A stretch of DNA of 64,000 nucleotides, taken from assembly GCF_038592905.1 (NCBI RefSeq), contig NZ_CP151943.1, positions 902,001 to 966,000 of the forward strand. The letters run 5' to 3'. The position numbers and the translations under genes were made by a program. Of this stretch, positions 27,778 to 40,461 are shown one piece after another; positions within the stretch are counted from its first letter, which is position 1; each line of letters starts with the position of its first letter. Under the pieces are notes generated by a model, which did not search any database, was not told the DNA's origin, and saw nothing but the letters and a program-made list of their open reading frames with translations. This DNA comes from Neobacillus sp. FSL H8-0543. GTDB lineage: Bacteria; Bacillota; Bacilli; Bacillales; Cytobacillaceae.

Positions 27778-30131
27778 TACTTTATTGCCTCCTCAGTTAT
27801 AACCGGCTCTTCTATGACGTCATCGAACCAGTTCTTTAGGTCCTGAAAGGATGAAAACAATAAATCTCTTTCAAGAGCAAACTGAGCCTGTTTCGTTTGA
27901 TAGGTGTGAGAGTCAGTTAAATCACGCTTATGCGCTTGTTTATTCAACGTAATAAATCCCTTGTTCATTGTAACAAATTCCAGTTCAGAAAACACCCGTG
28001 ACATAAAGGTGATCGTTTCCTGTGACCAGCCTCGTTTTTTTGCAATCACTTCCCCATAACGTCCTAAATCAATGGGGCCTTTTTTCATAAGTAGTGCATA
28101 AAACCATTTAAAATGATCTCTTGTCGGTATCGTGCTGAAAAAATCACTATTCTCTTTTTGAAAATAAGCATATATCCGAGCTGGTTTTTTCCCCTTAAAT
28201 AAATGGATAAGAATCTCCTTTGAAGGCGGAAAGTCCATTAATACAATATTGGCATTCTTGCTATTAAAATTTTTCGCCACTTCAACATCATGTATATATG
28301 TTATCTCATCTTTTAGTGCAGGATCTGCTTTATCAAGCTGTTCCTTATTAAAAATAATAAATTTCCGCTTTTCCTTCGGGATGGTGCCGTCCATTAAACG
28401 AATCCTTTTCACTCCGCGGTGATCAAATAATTGCCAGGTATCTACCGCAATATCTTGGATAAATATTTGTGGTTTACGAATATTATTCCACTCATTTACA
28501 GATAATTCACCTATTATTGATATTTTAGCGGCTGGTGAAATTTGGTCAACTAATGTACCTAAACCAAATCCAATTCCATCTAGATTGACACCACTATCAT
28601 TAACCAGTACTTTTAAATGATTTTGATCAGACCCAATTTTCCTGATTGAGGAAATCTGGACATCACTGATTAGCACCTTCGGCTTTGGGTTGTCCATTCC
28701 AAATGGTGCAAGTAGGTTTAATTCTTCAAGTGTTGGTAAATTTATCTCATCAAGGGTAATTTCATGGTCTAGTGATGTAACCGCAATAAAATCTTCATCT
28801 GTCAATTGCTCATTTGCTAATTTATTTAATCGTGAGCGCAGTAACGAGACATCCTCAAGATTCAGCGTCATTCCTGCAGCCATCGGATGGCCTCCGAAGT
28901 GCGGCAGGATATCTCGGCATGTAGATAAGTTTTCAAATAAATCAAACCCTGCAATACTGCGTGCTGACCCCTTTGCCAGGCCCTTTTCCTTATCAAAAGA
29001 AAGGACAATCGTCGGCCGGTAGTATTTTTCAACTAGCCTAGAGGCAACGATCCCAATGACACCTGCATTCCATCCTTCCTTACCGATGACAAGGACAGAA
29101 TTCGAATCAATTGGAAAATTATTCTCCACTTCTTCGATTGCCTCTATAGTAATCGAGTTAACAATTGATTGTCTTTGTTTATTTAAAGCATCCATTTCCG
29201 CTGCTAAGCTCTGCGCTTCATTTGGATCATTAGTGAGAAGCAGCTGAACGGCAAGATCAGCATTTTCTAGGCGGCCAACAGCATTAATTCTCGGTGCAAG
29301 CGTAAAACCAATTGTTTCTTCCGTTATCGCCTGTGAATTAACACCTGCCAATTTAAGGATTGCCTTTAGGCCTATATTTTGCGTAACCTTTAGCTTTTCT
29401 AAGCCTTTTTTTACTAAAAGGCGATTTTCATCCTTTAACGAAACTAAATCAGCAACGGTTCCAATTACAGCGATTTCAAATAGGTGCTCTGGAATGACTT
29501 CGTATAGTGCATGAGCTAATTTAAAGGCTACTCCCACTCCAGCGAGTTCCCGAAACGGATAAATACTATCAGGAAGTTTTGGATGGATAATGGCTAGTGC
29601 TTCTGGCAATTCCGGTCCAGGCTCATGGTGGTCAGTAATGATTAAATCGACACCAAGCTCTTTTGCAACTTTAGCTTCATGGATTGCTGATATTCCCGTA
29701 TCAACTGTAATTATTAATTTTATCCCTGTTTCAGCTGCATGACGAAATGCTGGCTCATTAGGGCCATAGCCTTCCGTAAAACGGTTAGGTATATAGAATT
29801 GAACGTTTGCTCCTAATTCCATGAGGGTAATCATTAATACCGAGGTGCTGCTAACACCATCGGCGTCATAGTCACCATATATGAGGATTGGTTCTTGATT
29901 ATCAATTGCCTCACGGATTCTTATAACAGCTAAATCCATACCTTTTAGTAAATAGGGATCATGAAATTGTTCCTTACCATATAAAAAAAACTGTGCAGAC
30001 TCAACAGTATCTATTCCGCGGTTAATAAGCATCGACGCAACAAGTGGTGTTATATTCAATTCTTTTTCAAGTGTTTTGACTAGTTGACTATCAGATTCAC
30101 GAACAATCCATCTCGTTTTCGACTTTAACAT
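27777..30131 (-). CDS. recJ: Single-stranded-DNA-specific exonuclease RecJ
   Basis: This 5'-3' ssDNA exonuclease of the DHH family has 784 residues and is longer than the E. coli protein because of a Firmicutes-type C-terminal domain. The catalytic aspartates are visible in [11 protein letters not shown] and ITVDTG, with the DHH motif IITDHHEPG. The DHHA1 part has [10 protein letters not shown]. It acts in RecFOR repair and mismatch repair. It lies upstream of apt, with the secDF terminator behind it. Confidence 0.94.
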   Translation of the reverse strand: MLKSKTRWIVRESDSQLVKTLEKELNITPLVASMLINRGIDTVESAQFFLYGKEQFHDPYLLKGMDLAVIRIREAIDNQEPILIYGDYDADGVSSTSVLMITLMELGANVQFYIPNRFTEGYGPNEPAFRHAAETGIKLIITVDTGISAIHEAKVAKELGVDLIITDHHEPGPELPEALAIIHPKLPDSIYPFRELAGVGVAFKLAHALYEVIPEHLFEIAVIGTVADLVSLKDENRLLVKKGLEKLKVTQNIGLKAILKLAGVNSQAITEETIGFTLAPRINAVGRLENADLAVQLLLTNDPNEAQSLAAEMDALNKQRQSIVNSITIEAIEEVENNFPIDSNSVLVIGKEGWNAGVIGIVASRLVEKYYRPTIVLSFDKEKGLAKGSARSIAGFDLFENLSTCRDILPHFGGHPMAAGMTLNLEDVSLLRSRLNKLANEQLTDEDFIAVTSLDHEITLDEINLPTLEELNLLAPFGMDNPKPKVLISDVQISSIRKIGSDQNHLKVLVNDSGVNLDGIGFGLGTLVDQISPAAKISIIGELSVNEWNNIRKPQIFIQDIAVDTWQLFDHRGVKRIRLMDGTIPKEKRKFIIFNKEQLDKADPALKDEITYIHDVEVAKNFNSKNANIVLMDFPPSKEILIHLFKGKKPARIYAYFQKENSDFFSTIPTRDHFKWFYALLMKKGPIDLGRYGEVIAKKRGWSQETITFMSRVFSELEFVTMNKGFITLNKQAHKRDLTDSHTYQTKQAQFALERDLLFSSFQDLKNWFDDVIEEPVITEEAIK

Positions 30132-30212
30132 GCGTTCACCCCTCAGACTTTACTATTATACAGGAGCAGAACCAAGCTTTCAATCATTGATATTTTCCTT
30201 TTGCAAAATAAA

Positions 30213-30240
30213 AACCGCAGAATGGTCTGCGGTTTTTTTG
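30213..30240. terminator. Intrinsic terminator after secDF
   Basis: The stem CCGCAGA / TCTGCGG with a four-base loop lies just past the secDF stop and continues into TTTTTATTTT on the minus strand. A T run is also present on the plus strand. Confidence 0.85.
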
Positions 30241-30242
30241 CA

Positions 30243-32507
30243 TTAAACTTGTGGTTCGTCAGAGTATTTTTTCTTTTCCTTTACTGTTCGAATCGTACCC
30301 TTCTTTTTCAATTCTTTCGCTTTTAAAACAACCCAAAGGTTTGTAGCAATGAAGACGGAAGAATACACACCAGAAATTAATCCTACTAATAATGCAATGG
30401 AGAAGTTTTGAATCGATTCATTGCCAAAGATAACCAACGCAACAACAGTAAATGTTACAGTAAGCACTGTATTAAATGAGCGTGTTAATGTTTGACGAAG
30501 ACTTACATTGACAACTTCTACAATTTCATCGAAGGTCTTAAGACGCTTTTTCTTATGCAAGTTCTCGCGCATCCGGTCGAAGGTTACAATCGTATCGTTA
30601 ATTGAATAACCAATAATTGTTAACACAGCAGCAATAAAGGTTAAGTCTACTTCCAGTCTGGTGATACTGAAGAAAGCAAACATGAAAAAGGCATCGTGTA
30701 ACAAGGAAACGATAGCAGCTATGGCCATGGCAAATTCAAATCGGATGGTTACATAAAGAATAATTCCGATCGATGCAATGATAAGTGCGATAACACCATT
30801 TTTCGCTAGTTCTTTTCCGACCGTTGGTGAAACAGTACTAACATTCGGATCGGCACCAAATTCTTTATGAAACTCCGCTTTCAACTCAGCAATTTCGTCT
30901 TTTGATAATACCCCTACTAATCTGGTTGAGGCTCTGTCTTTATTATCGCCAGAAATAACAATACCTTCTGTTTCTAGATCAAGTTTGTCAAATGCACTTT
31001 CCACCTGTTCCGTTGTAAGTGGGGCATCCGACGATACATCAATCCGGGTACCGCTTGAAAAATCGATGGAAAGATTCAGACGGAAAATGAGAATTATTAC
31101 TAATCCAACAGCAAGTAACGCACCTGAAATCATAAAGAATAGTTTTCTATATTTTACAAAATCAAACCTGTCCCATCTTGTTGGAAGATCAATTGTATCA
31201 AAGTTTTCTGCAATATCCTTAATCGCTGATTTTTTCACACTAAACCAGCCTATCCGTTTATTCAAGAAACCGCTATTTACCCATAATCCTAGCAATAGAC
31301 GTGATCCATACACAGCTGTAATAAAGCTTAGCAGGATACTCACCAATAACATGGTGGCAAATCCTTTAATTGAGCTTGTCCCGTAATAGAACAGAACAGC
31401 TGCAGTTAACATTGTTGTTAAGTTGGCATCAAGGATAGATGTAAAGGCATTTTTGTTACCTGCCTGAAATGCAGATTTTACCGATTTGCCTACCTTGAGT
31501 TCTTCCCTAATCCGTTCAGCGGTGATAATGTTCGCATCGACAGCCATACCTACCCCGAGGATAAGGGCGGCGATTCCCGGCAAGGTTAATACAGCATTCA
31601 TCCAATCAAATATTAACAGAACAAGATAAATGTAAGCTGATAAAGTAATAACAGCAATCAAACCTGGGAAACGATAGTATAACAACATGAATAGGAAGAT
31701 GACAGCCACACCGATTATACCTGCAAAGATTGTTTCATTTAATGCTTCTTCACCAAATTGGGCTCCGACAGAGGTAGAGTATACTTCTGTTAATTTTACA
31801 GGAAGGGCACCAGCATTAAGGAGTGAAGACAATTCTTTCGCTTCCTCCACAGTAAAGGTTCCTGTAATAGAAACGGAATTTTGATTAAAGACTTCTCTTA
31901 CAGTTGGTGCAGATAAAAATTTCGGGTTTGCTTTTGTAATTTCAGTTTTAAAGGAATCTTTTCCTTCTTCAAAATCAAGCCAAATGACAAGATAATTTTC
32001 CGGTGCCATTTTAACAATTTCTTCCGTTACCTTCTTGAATTTTTCGGCACTCTTTAGCTTTAAGGAAACACTAGGGGCACCGTTTTCATCAAAGGTTTGC
32101 TTGGCACCGCCCTCAGCCAAATCGGAGCCATCCATCATTATTCGGTCATTGGCATCGCGAAACGTGAGGTTTGCTTGAGTAGATAAAATGTTGCGGGCTT
32201 CATTTTGGTCAGTCACACCCGCAAGCTGAACCCGAACACGATCTACTCCCTCGACTTGTATAGTCGGTTCATTAACGCCGAGGACGTCTATTCGCTTATT
32301 CAGCGCTTCAGCCGTACTTGCTAATGTTTCTTGGGTAACTTTCTCCCCTTTTTTTACTGTTTCAACCTTATACAGGACTTCAAATCCACCTTGAAGATCC
32401 AATCCAAGCTTAATGTCTTTTAAAATACCATTGGTTGTTAATCCCATTGTGCTTCCTATTAGCAATATTACCAGCAGGAAAGCAATGATTCTACTGCGTT
32501 TAACCAT
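30243..32507 (-). CDS. secDF: Fused protein translocase subunit SecDF
   Basis: SecDF is an RND-type membrane protein that uses the proton gradient to help pull secreted proteins out. The 754-residue protein is the fused form usual in Bacillus. The SecD half begins MVKRSRIIAFLLV, with KLGLDLQGGFEVLY in the D1 motif and GMAVDANIITAERIREE in TM4. The SecF half contains SIDFSSGTRID and GYSINDTIVTFDRMRE. About twelve membrane segments are expected. The ATG at 32507 has AAGGAGG upstream, and a longer frame from 32549 is unsupported. Confidence 0.96.
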   Translation of the reverse strand: MVKRSRIIAFLLVILLIGSTMGLTTNGILKDIKLGLDLQGGFEVLYKVETVKKGEKVTQETLASTAEALNKRIDVLGVNEPTIQVEGVDRVRVQLAGVTDQNEARNILSTQANLTFRDANDRIMMDGSDLAEGGAKQTFDENGAPSVSLKLKSAEKFKKVTEEIVKMAPENYLVIWLDFEEGKDSFKTEITKANPKFLSAPTVREVFNQNSVSITGTFTVEEAKELSSLLNAGALPVKLTEVYSTSVGAQFGEEALNETIFAGIIGVAVIFLFMLLYYRFPGLIAVITLSAYIYLVLLIFDWMNAVLTLPGIAALILGVGMAVDANIITAERIREELKVGKSVKSAFQAGNKNAFTSILDANLTTMLTAAVLFYYGTSSIKGFATMLLVSILLSFITAVYGSRLLLGLWVNSGFLNKRIGWFSVKKSAIKDIAENFDTIDLPTRWDRFDFVKYRKLFFMISGALLAVGLVIILIFRLNLSIDFSSGTRIDVSSDAPLTTEQVESAFDKLDLETEGIVISGDNKDRASTRLVGVLSKDEIAELKAEFHKEFGADPNVSTVSPTVGKELAKNGVIALIIASIGIILYVTIRFEFAMAIAAIVSLLHDAFFMFAFFSITRLEVDLTFIAAVLTIIGYSINDTIVTFDRMRENLHKKKRLKTFDEIVEVVNVSLRQTLTRSFNTVLTVTFTVVALVIFGNESIQNFSIALLVGLISGVYSSVFIATNLWVVLKAKELKKKGTIRTVKEKKKYSDEPQV

Positions 32508-32665
32508 TATGTATTGTTCCTCCTTAGGGCTTAAAACAAAGCACCGCATTACGCTGTGTCCTTATATAAAGATAATAAAAAATTCAATGCTTTCATTATG
32601 AAATAAGTTGTAAAAACTGTCAATTTATTATTATGTGTCAATATTGCTAAAAAGTTTTATTAATC

Positions 32666-32962
32666 TTATTTTAAAAGCTCCTTCCATTCATTTCCATCTT
32701 TTAAATTAAAGTCGTTATTTTTGTAAGTTTCAATCGTAGTAAAACTAATAAAATCACTTACCTTTACTGAGAGAATATCATCGACAATCTCATAAAGTCT
32801 TTTTTCATCCTTTACCTTCTTCCATCTTTTTCTTGTTAAAAAATCCCATAGTCCCTCTTCTGAAACGGAATCATAACCGAGCAGTTGAAATTCTTCAAGC
32901 TTGCTTATTAATGCTGGTTCTACCTTCGAGCGAAATTGATTGAACGCGTGGCTATTCTCCAT
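32666..32962 (-). CDS. comN: Post-transcriptional regulator ComN (YrzD)
   Basis: This 98-residue cytosolic protein belongs to the ComN family. In B. subtilis ComN acts after transcription on the comE competence message and associates with DivIVA at division sites. The core KLEEFQLLGYDSVSEEGLWDFL followed by RKRWKK is recognisable. The ATG at 32962 (MENSHAF) follows AAGGAGGC by seven bases and is preferred to the ATG seven codons earlier. It lies between secDF and spoVB, as in B. subtilis. Confidence 0.8.
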   Translation of the reverse strand: MENSHAFNQFRSKVEPALISKLEEFQLLGYDSVSEEGLWDFLTRKRWKKVKDEKRLYEIVDDILSVKVSDFISFTTIETYKNNDFNLKDGNEWKELLK

Positions 32963-33097
32963 CCTAACTGCCTCCTTGGACAAAATTGTCCAATGTGAAT
33001 GTTATAAAATACAAATTACCTTGTCATGCTTTGTCCACCTTATTGCATATAGATTATTGTATATGAATTCTTCTTTTTTGAGAAGGTGGGAAGCCGC

Positions 33098-34654
33098 ATG
33101 TCAAAATTTTTAAAAGGGACTTTTATCCTATTAATCGCAGGATTAATTACTAGAGTTCTTGGATTTATCAACCGCATCGTCATAGCCCGTAGTATTGGTG
33201 AAGAAGGCGTAGGCCTCTATATGATGGCTTTTCCAACATTCATTCTTGTTGTGACTCTAACCCAAATGGGACTCCCAGTAGCAATATCAAAAAATATTGC
33301 GGAGGCAGAAGCGAAGGGGAATTATGCTGAAATAAAAAAAATTCTCGTTGTTTCACTAGCCGTTACCATCTCGCTTTCACTAATATTCACACCTGCTCTG
33401 ATCTTCCTGACACCGATTCTTTCAACAACGTTATTTACAGACGAAAGAGTGTTTTATCCATTAATGGCCATTGCCCCCGTTGTTCCGATCATTGCCATTT
33501 CATCCGTTTTACGGGGCTACTTTCAGGGCAGGCAAAACATGCGTCCTTCTGCTTTCTCACAAATTATAGAGCAACTTGTAAGGATAACTTTAATTGCAGT
33601 GATGACTAGGACGTTTTTGCCCTACGGTATTGAATATGCAGCTGCTGCGGCCATGGTTTCAGCCGTTATCGGCGAAATTGTTTCTCTAATCTATTTAATG
33701 ACAACCTTTAAATTAAAAAAGCGGTTTAAACTAAGAAAGAATTTTTTCCAATTCGTGCATTCTGGAAAAAAAACCTTTAAAGATTTAATGGAAATCGCCT
33801 TACCGACGATGGGAAGCAGAATGATTGGCTCGGTGTCCTGGTTTTTTGAGCCGATTGTCGTTGCCCATAGCTTAGCGATAGCGGGGGTGGCAGCTGTTGC
33901 CGCTACAAAACAATACGGTGCCTTAACAGGCTTTGCGATGCCGCTCTTAATGTTACCGTCGTTTGTCACCTATTCATTAGCCACATCACTCGTTCCGGCA
34001 ATTAGTGAAGCCAATTCACAAAACAATCATCAGTTGATTGAACATCGTTTACAACAAGCTTTACGATTTGCCTTTATCACTGGGGGACTATCCGTTATTG
34101 TCCTTTATGTCTTAGCAAATCCGCTGATGGAGTTAATGTATGGTTCTTCAAAGGGCTCAGCATTTATTCGTCTCATGGCACCATTCTTTTTATTTTATTA
34201 TTACCAAGGACCGCTTCAAGCCGTTTTACAGGCATTAAATCTGGCAAGGGCTGCCATGATTAATAGCTTAATTGGCGCTATTGTAAAAACAGCTGTAATA
34301 TTTTTGCTTGCGTCACAGCCATCATTTGGGATTATCGGAGTGGCTCTTGGAATTATGGTCGGTTTTGTGTTAGTAACGATCCTCCACTTTGCCACGGTGC
34401 TAAAGAAAATTTCATTCAGCTTTTATATTTATGATTATCTAAAGGGTTTCATCGTTATGGGTATATCTGCTTGGCTTGGGTTTTGGTTATTTGAGCACAT
34501 ATTTTTGGACGGGCATTTAGCTATACGGGTATTAACTGCAATTATCGGAATGTCATCTGCCTATACTATTATGTTGATAATCGCTGGCCTAATTAAAAAA
34601 GACGAGCTTTTGAGAATCCCCTTCATCCGAAGGCTATTTAATCAATCATTATAG
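33098..34654 (+). CDS. spoVB: Stage V sporulation protein B (MATE/MurJ-like flippase)
   Basis: This polytopic membrane protein of the MOP superfamily has 518 residues and about 14 membrane segments. SpoVB is needed for spore cortex synthesis and is thought to flip lipid-linked peptidoglycan precursors. It starts MSKFLKGTFILLIAGLITR. The ATG at 33098 lies behind AGAAGGTGGG, while the four-codon-longer frame is less likely. It is divergent from comN and convergent with yrbG, ending in a shared terminator. Confidence 0.93.
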   Translation: MSKFLKGTFILLIAGLITRVLGFINRIVIARSIGEEGVGLYMMAFPTFILVVTLTQMGLPVAISKNIAEAEAKGNYAEIKKILVVSLAVTISLSLIFTPALIFLTPILSTTLFTDERVFYPLMAIAPVVPIIAISSVLRGYFQGRQNMRPSAFSQIIEQLVRITLIAVMTRTFLPYGIEYAAAAAMVSAVIGEIVSLIYLMTTFKLKKRFKLRKNFFQFVHSGKKTFKDLMEIALPTMGSRMIGSVSWFFEPIVVAHSLAIAGVAAVAATKQYGALTGFAMPLLMLPSFVTYSLATSLVPAISEANSQNNHQLIEHRLQQALRFAFITGGLSVIVLYVLANPLMELMYGSSKGSAFIRLMAPFFLFYYYQGPLQAVLQALNLARAAMINSLIGAIVKTAVIFLLASQPSFGIIGVALGIMVGFVLVTILHFATVLKKISFSFYIYDYLKGFIVMGISAWLGFWLFEHIFLDGHLAIRVLTAIIGMSSAYTIMLIIAGLIKKDELLRIPFIRRLFNQSL

Positions 34655-34655
34655 T

Positions 34656-34688
34656 AGAAGAAGACACACCTGTTTGTGTGTCTTCTTA
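34656..34688. terminator. Bidirectional terminator between spoVB and yrbG
   Basis: The perfect stem AAGAAGACACAC / GTGTGTCTTCTT with a six-base loop lies between the convergent ends of spoVB and yrbG. It overlaps the yrbG stop codon. Confidence 0.82.
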
Positions 34689-35348
34689 CATTTCATCCAA
34701 TATATCAACAAAGAACTTTCCATTTTCATAACTGCAAAAGGAGATTTTTTTAATATCCTTATATCCCATTTTCTTTAATTCCTGACGAAGCCAGAGATTC
34801 GTTTTATTAATTCTTCTTAGGTTCTCTTCTTCAATGCTACCATCAACAATTAACGGTATCGTAATATCACCATCGATAGGATCCCCATTACTATTATTTT
34901 GCTTTTCAATGACAGATAAACTTCCAGAGGATTCTAAAATGGCAAACTCCACATCGGCAATACTACGAATGTCCTTTTCCCTTAATTGCGTCATTAAGTC
35001 ATCAAAATTGTAACGCTGCTTTCTCATTGCATCTTCATCAATTTTTCCCTTATTAATAATTACGGTTGGCTTTCCATCAACTAAATCGCGAAACTTTTTA
35101 CTTTTTAAAGAAACTATGGCCAAGGTGATTTGAATGAACATTAATAAAACCATGGGAATCGCCGTTTCTAATACAGGTTTATCTGGACTTTCAATTCCGA
35201 TAATCGCCATTTCACCAATCATAATAAAAACAACGAGATCAAGTATACTTAATTCCCCTATTTCTCGTTTGCCCATTAGGCGAAAAATAATCAGGATAAG
35301 TACGTAATATAACAGTGTTCGAGTCACGATGATTATGTAAGTTTCCAC
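34686..35348 (-). CDS. yrbG: DUF421/DUF3290-type membrane protein YrbG
   Basis: This membrane protein of about 220 residues belongs to the YetF/YrbG (DUF421) family. Three N-terminal membrane segments are followed by a soluble domain of about 130 residues with DGKPTVIINKGKIDED. Some relatives (YetF, YfjQ-type) occur in spore membranes, but function is not settled. The GTG at 35348 is chosen because GGGGCG lies just upstream. An open frame continues to a TTG at 35423 without a Shine-Dalgarno site. It is convergent with spoVB. Confidence 0.82.
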   Translation of the reverse strand: METYIIIVTRTLLYYVLILIIFRLMGKREIGELSILDLVVFIMIGEMAIIGIESPDKPVLETAIPMVLLMFIQITLAIVSLKSKKFRDLVDGKPTVIINKGKIDEDAMRKQRYNFDDLMTQLREKDIRSIADVEFAILESSGSLSVIEKQNNSNGDPIDGDITIPLIVDGSIEEENLRRINKTNLWLRQELKKMGYKDIKKISFCSYENGKFFVDILDEM

Positions 35349-35550
35349 TATTGTCGCCCCTTTTTTGCAATCTTGATTATTGTGTGCAAAGAGGGATATA
35401 AAATGAACGGAATAATATTCCAAATACTACTGACAGATGGAAAATTTCAATTCTACTTTTAACCCTTGCGGAATATGCTTGTACTAGGTAAGCAATAAAT
35501 ATCTTGGGTTTGCTATTTCTTTGATACGGCAACTGAAGGGGGAGAGTAAA

Positions 35551-35943
35551 ATCGAGTCAAAAAGCTTTGGTACATCCATATTGTACGGGTTAATTTTTAT
35601 CTTCTTATTTGCGATTGTCAGCAGTTTAATTTTTTCATTAATTCTTAGGTTTACATCAGTTAGGGAAGTTTCAATTCAATACGTTGTGACCGCAGTATCG
35701 TTTATTGGGATATTCGGCGGCGGATTTTTATCTGGAGGTAAAGGCAAGCAAAAAGGTTGGCTAATTGGCGGATTAACAGGGGTTGTGTACAGCTTGATCA
35801 TCTTTTTATCTCAATTTTTAGGCTATGACCGCCTTTTTGACTTTGAACAACTAATCTATCATGGATGCTATATTTTAATCGCGATGATGGGTGGAATACT
35901 CGGAGTAAATATCTCAACAAACAACTCTCGTACGTCATCTTAA
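35551..35943 (+). CDS. yrzE: TIGR04086 family membrane protein (YrzE type), start uncertain
   Basis: This small membrane protein has four hydrophobic segments, the family motif GGGFLSGGKGKQKGWLIGGLTG in its middle, and a hydrophobic C-terminal span. Function unknown. A strong AGGGGGAGAG site at 35537-35546 points to a start near 35551, but the only in-frame codon there is ATC. The nearest standard start is a TTG at 35521, upstream of that site and without its own Shine-Dalgarno. The ATC position is given here as a proposal, yielding 130 residues (140 from the TTG). Confidence 0.7.
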   Translation: MESKSFGTSILYGLIFIFLFAIVSSLIFSLILRFTSVREVSIQYVVTAVSFIGIFGGGFLSGGKGKQKGWLIGGLTGVVYSLIIFLSQFLGYDRLFDFEQLIYHGCYILIAMMGGILGVNISTNNSRTSS

Positions 35944-35986
35944 AAACAAAAGGAAGCCAAAGTATTTATGGCTTCCTTTTGTTTTT
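35943..35986. terminator. Bidirectional terminator between yrzE and yajC
   Basis: The stem AAACAAAAGGAAGCCA / TGGCTTCCTTTTGTTT is perfect over 16 base pairs, lies between the convergent ends of yrzE and yajC, and has T-rich flanks both ways. Confidence 0.88.
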
Positions 35987-35991
35987 ATGAC

Positions 35992-36279
35992 TTATTTATC
36001 AAGGCTTACCTGATTGCTGCTTGATTCTGTTACTTCACGAATCGCATTGCGGTCATAAGTAAGACGGCTACCGTCTCCACATTTAATTACCACTTTATTT
36101 TCATCGATAGAATCGACAAAACCATGTAATCCGCCAATCGTGACAATCTTATCACCTTTACTTAATTCGTTTTGCATTTGTGAAACCGCCTTCTGGCGCT
36201 TTTGCTGCGGACGAATTAATAGGAAATAGAATAAGACAAACATTAATATTAATGGAATGATTGAACCTAGTCCTTGCAT
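35992..36279 (-). CDS. yajC: Preprotein translocase subunit YajC
   Basis: This 95-residue protein has one N-terminal membrane span (IIPLILMFVLFYFLLIRPQQ) and a cytosolic domain with the signature RPQQKRQKAV and KGDKIVTIGGLHGFV. YajC accompanies SecDF in the translocase. It lies 29 bases after tgt, the usual order tgt-yajC. AAGGAGGG precedes the ATG. Confidence 0.93.
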   Translation of the reverse strand: MQGLGSIIPLILMFVLFYFLLIRPQQKRQKAVSQMQNELSKGDKIVTIGGLHGFVDSIDENKVVIKCGDGSRLTYDRNAIREVTESSSNQVSLDK

Positions 36280-36308
36280 GTTGTTTCCCTCCTTTCAATA
36301 AGCATCTA

Positions 36309-38506
<2,198 letters not shown>

Positions 38507-38537
38507 ACATAACATCCTTACGTTGTCTAAATATAAA

Positions 38538-39539
38538 TTACTGGGTTGGCGGCTTCATACCAAAATGGCGATAGACTAACTCTGTTACCATTCTTCCCCT
38601 CGGCGTCCTTTGCAAAAAACCAATCTGAAGTAAATACGGCTCATAAACGTCCTCGATTGTTTCGGATTCTTCACCAATGGAGGCGGCAATCGTATCCAGG
38701 CCCACAGGTCCGCCGCGGAATTTTTCAATAATCCCTTTTAACAGCTTGTGGTCAATGTGATCGAGCCCGAGCCGGTCAACCTGCAAAAGCTCTAACGATT
38801 CCCTTGCTAAGGCTAAATCAATTTCTCCATTTCCTTTAACCTGGGCGAAGTCTCTAACCCTGCGGAGCAAGCGATTCGCAATCCTTGGTGTTCCCCTCGC
38901 CCTTCTGGCAATTTCAGCGGCGGAAAGATCATCTATTTTTGTATCAAATAAATCAGCCGTCCGGAGGACAATATTTTTCAAATGTTCTTCTTTATAATAC
39001 TCGAGCCTGCTTAAAACTCCAAATCTGTCACGTAAAGGGGCGGAAATGGAGCCTGCCCGTGTTGTTGCGCCAACAAGTGTGAATGGCGGCAGATCGAGAC
39101 GTACAGAGCGTGCACTCGGCCCTTTGCCAATGATGATATCTAAGCAAAAGTCCTCCATCGCAGGATATAGCACCTCTTCAATCGTTCGCGGCAGTCTATG
39201 AATCTCATCAATAAATAAAACATCCCCCGGTTCGAGGGCTGTCAGAATTGCCGCTAAATCTCCTGGCCGTTCAATCGCTGGTCCTGACGTCGTCCGAATA
39301 TTGACGCCCATTTCATTCGCAATAATAACCGCCAGCGTTGTCTTCCCTAATCCAGGCGGACCATATAAAAGCACATGATCCAACGTTTCCTTCCGGAGCC
39401 TTGCTGCCTCAATGAAAATTTCCAGATTCTCCTTCACTTGATCCTGTCCGATATATTGTTTCAGGGTTTGAGGGCGGAGACTTTGCTCCAAGGAAATTTC
39501 GTTCTCGTTTGCTTCACTAGAAATAATTCTGTCGTCCAT
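38538..39539 (-). CDS. ruvB: Holliday junction branch migration ATPase RuvB
   Basis: RuvB is the AAA+ motor that drives branch migration with RuvA. The 333-residue protein has Walker [10 protein letters not shown], Walker B FIDEIHRL, the sensor LVGATTRAG and the winged helix at the C terminus ending with [17 protein letters not shown]. It follows ruvA by ten bases. The ruvA-ruvB-queA-tgt-yajC order is classical for Bacillus. Confidence 0.97.
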   Translation of the reverse strand: MDDRIISSEANENEISLEQSLRPQTLKQYIGQDQVKENLEIFIEAARLRKETLDHVLLYGPPGLGKTTLAVIIANEMGVNIRTTSGPAIERPGDLAAILTALEPGDVLFIDEIHRLPRTIEEVLYPAMEDFCLDIIIGKGPSARSVRLDLPPFTLVGATTRAGSISAPLRDRFGVLSRLEYYKEEHLKNIVLRTADLFDTKIDDLSAAEIARRARGTPRIANRLLRRVRDFAQVKGNGEIDLALARESLELLQVDRLGLDHIDHKLLKGIIEKFRGGPVGLDTIAASIGEESETIEDVYEPYLLQIGFLQRTPRGRMVTELVYRHFGMKPPTQ

Positions 39540-39549
39540 AATTAATCAC

Positions 39550-40164
39550 CTATTTTAAAAGCCGCTGAAGTGCTTTCTTAATGTATTGGTCCGTTGACAG
39601 CTGTTCTTTTCTTAATTCAGGAGCAATTTTTTTAATTTCTTTTTCAGAATAGCCTAAGGCTTTTAAGGCGAGCATGGCTTCTTCAAAAGCAGTATCATTC
39701 GGTTGACCAGCAGCTGCCGGAAATTTATCGGCATTAAATAAATTCGGGAAGTAATCAGGAACCACATCCTGAAGTTTCCCTTTTAAATCAAGAATCATTT
39801 GTCGCGCCGTTTTTTTGCCGACACCTGGGAATTTAACAAGGAAGCTTTCGTCCTCATTATCAATTGCTGAAACCACTTGTTCCACTTCACCAGACGCAAG
39901 GATTGCCAAAGCCCCTTTAGGACCGATACCGGATACGTTAAGTAATTTCGTAAACAACTTTTTTTCTTCTCTCGTCTCGAATCCATATAGCGCCATTAAA
40001 TCCTCACGGACGTAATGATATGTATATACAGTAACAATCGTATCCATTTTACTAGAATATATAAACGGATTGGGCGTTGAAATTTGATAGCCAATTCCAT
40101 TATTCTCGACCACGATATATTCAGGACCAACAAACATAACGGTTCCTTTAATAAATTCGTACAA
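39550..40164 (-). CDS. ruvA: Holliday junction branch migration protein RuvA
   Basis: RuvA binds the four-way junction as a tetramer and loads RuvB. The 204-residue protein has the N-terminal OB fold ([20 protein letters not shown]), two helix-hairpin-helix motifs ([16 protein letters not shown] and [17 protein letters not shown]) and the C-terminal domain III that touches RuvB. It starts the ruv-que-tgt unit. Upstream lies a 52-bp-period repeat array instead of the bofC gene found there in B. subtilis. Confidence 0.96.
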   Translation of the reverse strand: MYEFIKGTVMFVGPEYIVVENNGIGYQISTPNPFIYSSKMDTIVTVYTYHYVREDLMALYGFETREEKKLFTKLLNVSGIGPKGALAILASGEVEQVVSAIDNEDESFLVKFPGVGKKTARQMILDLKGKLQDVVPDYFPNLFNADKFPAAAGQPNDTAFEEAMLALKALGYSEKEIKKIAPELRKEQLSTDQYIKKALQRLLK

Positions 40165-40275
40165 TACTCTTCTCTCCCTCAGTATTTCATGTATCTCATT
40201 CTAACACATTATTTTAAAGGAATTGAAGAAGTTAACTGAGATGAAAACAATAATAATATTCTGATACATTACAAA

Positions 40276-40458
40276 TCGGCTTCGTTCGTGGAATTGGTTA
40301 CCGCAGACGCTTCTCTTTGTGCTGTTCGGTAGCCAATATCCTTTGTTGACTACCGAAGTCTCTTCTCTTTCACTTGTTCGGTCGCCAATAGCCTTTGTTG
40401 ACTACCGAAGTCTCTTCTCTTTCACACGTTCGGTCGTCAATACATCATCAATATTAAC
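40276..40458. repeat. 52-bp-period hairpin repeat array, locus B (three to four units)
   Basis: TACCG-like cores recur at 40299, 40351 and 40403, exactly 52 bases apart, and GTTCGGT recurs with the same step. The clear hairpins are 40328-40354 and 40380-40406: 11-base arms (GGTAGCCAATA / TGTTGACTACC in the first) around 5-nt loops TCCTT and GCCTT. The spacers are pyrimidine-rich (GAAGTCTCTTCTCTTTCAC). Outer units are degenerate. The array lies between ruvA and the response-regulator stop and shares TTCGGTCG with locus A. Confidence 0.8.
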
Positions 40459-40461
40459 TAA

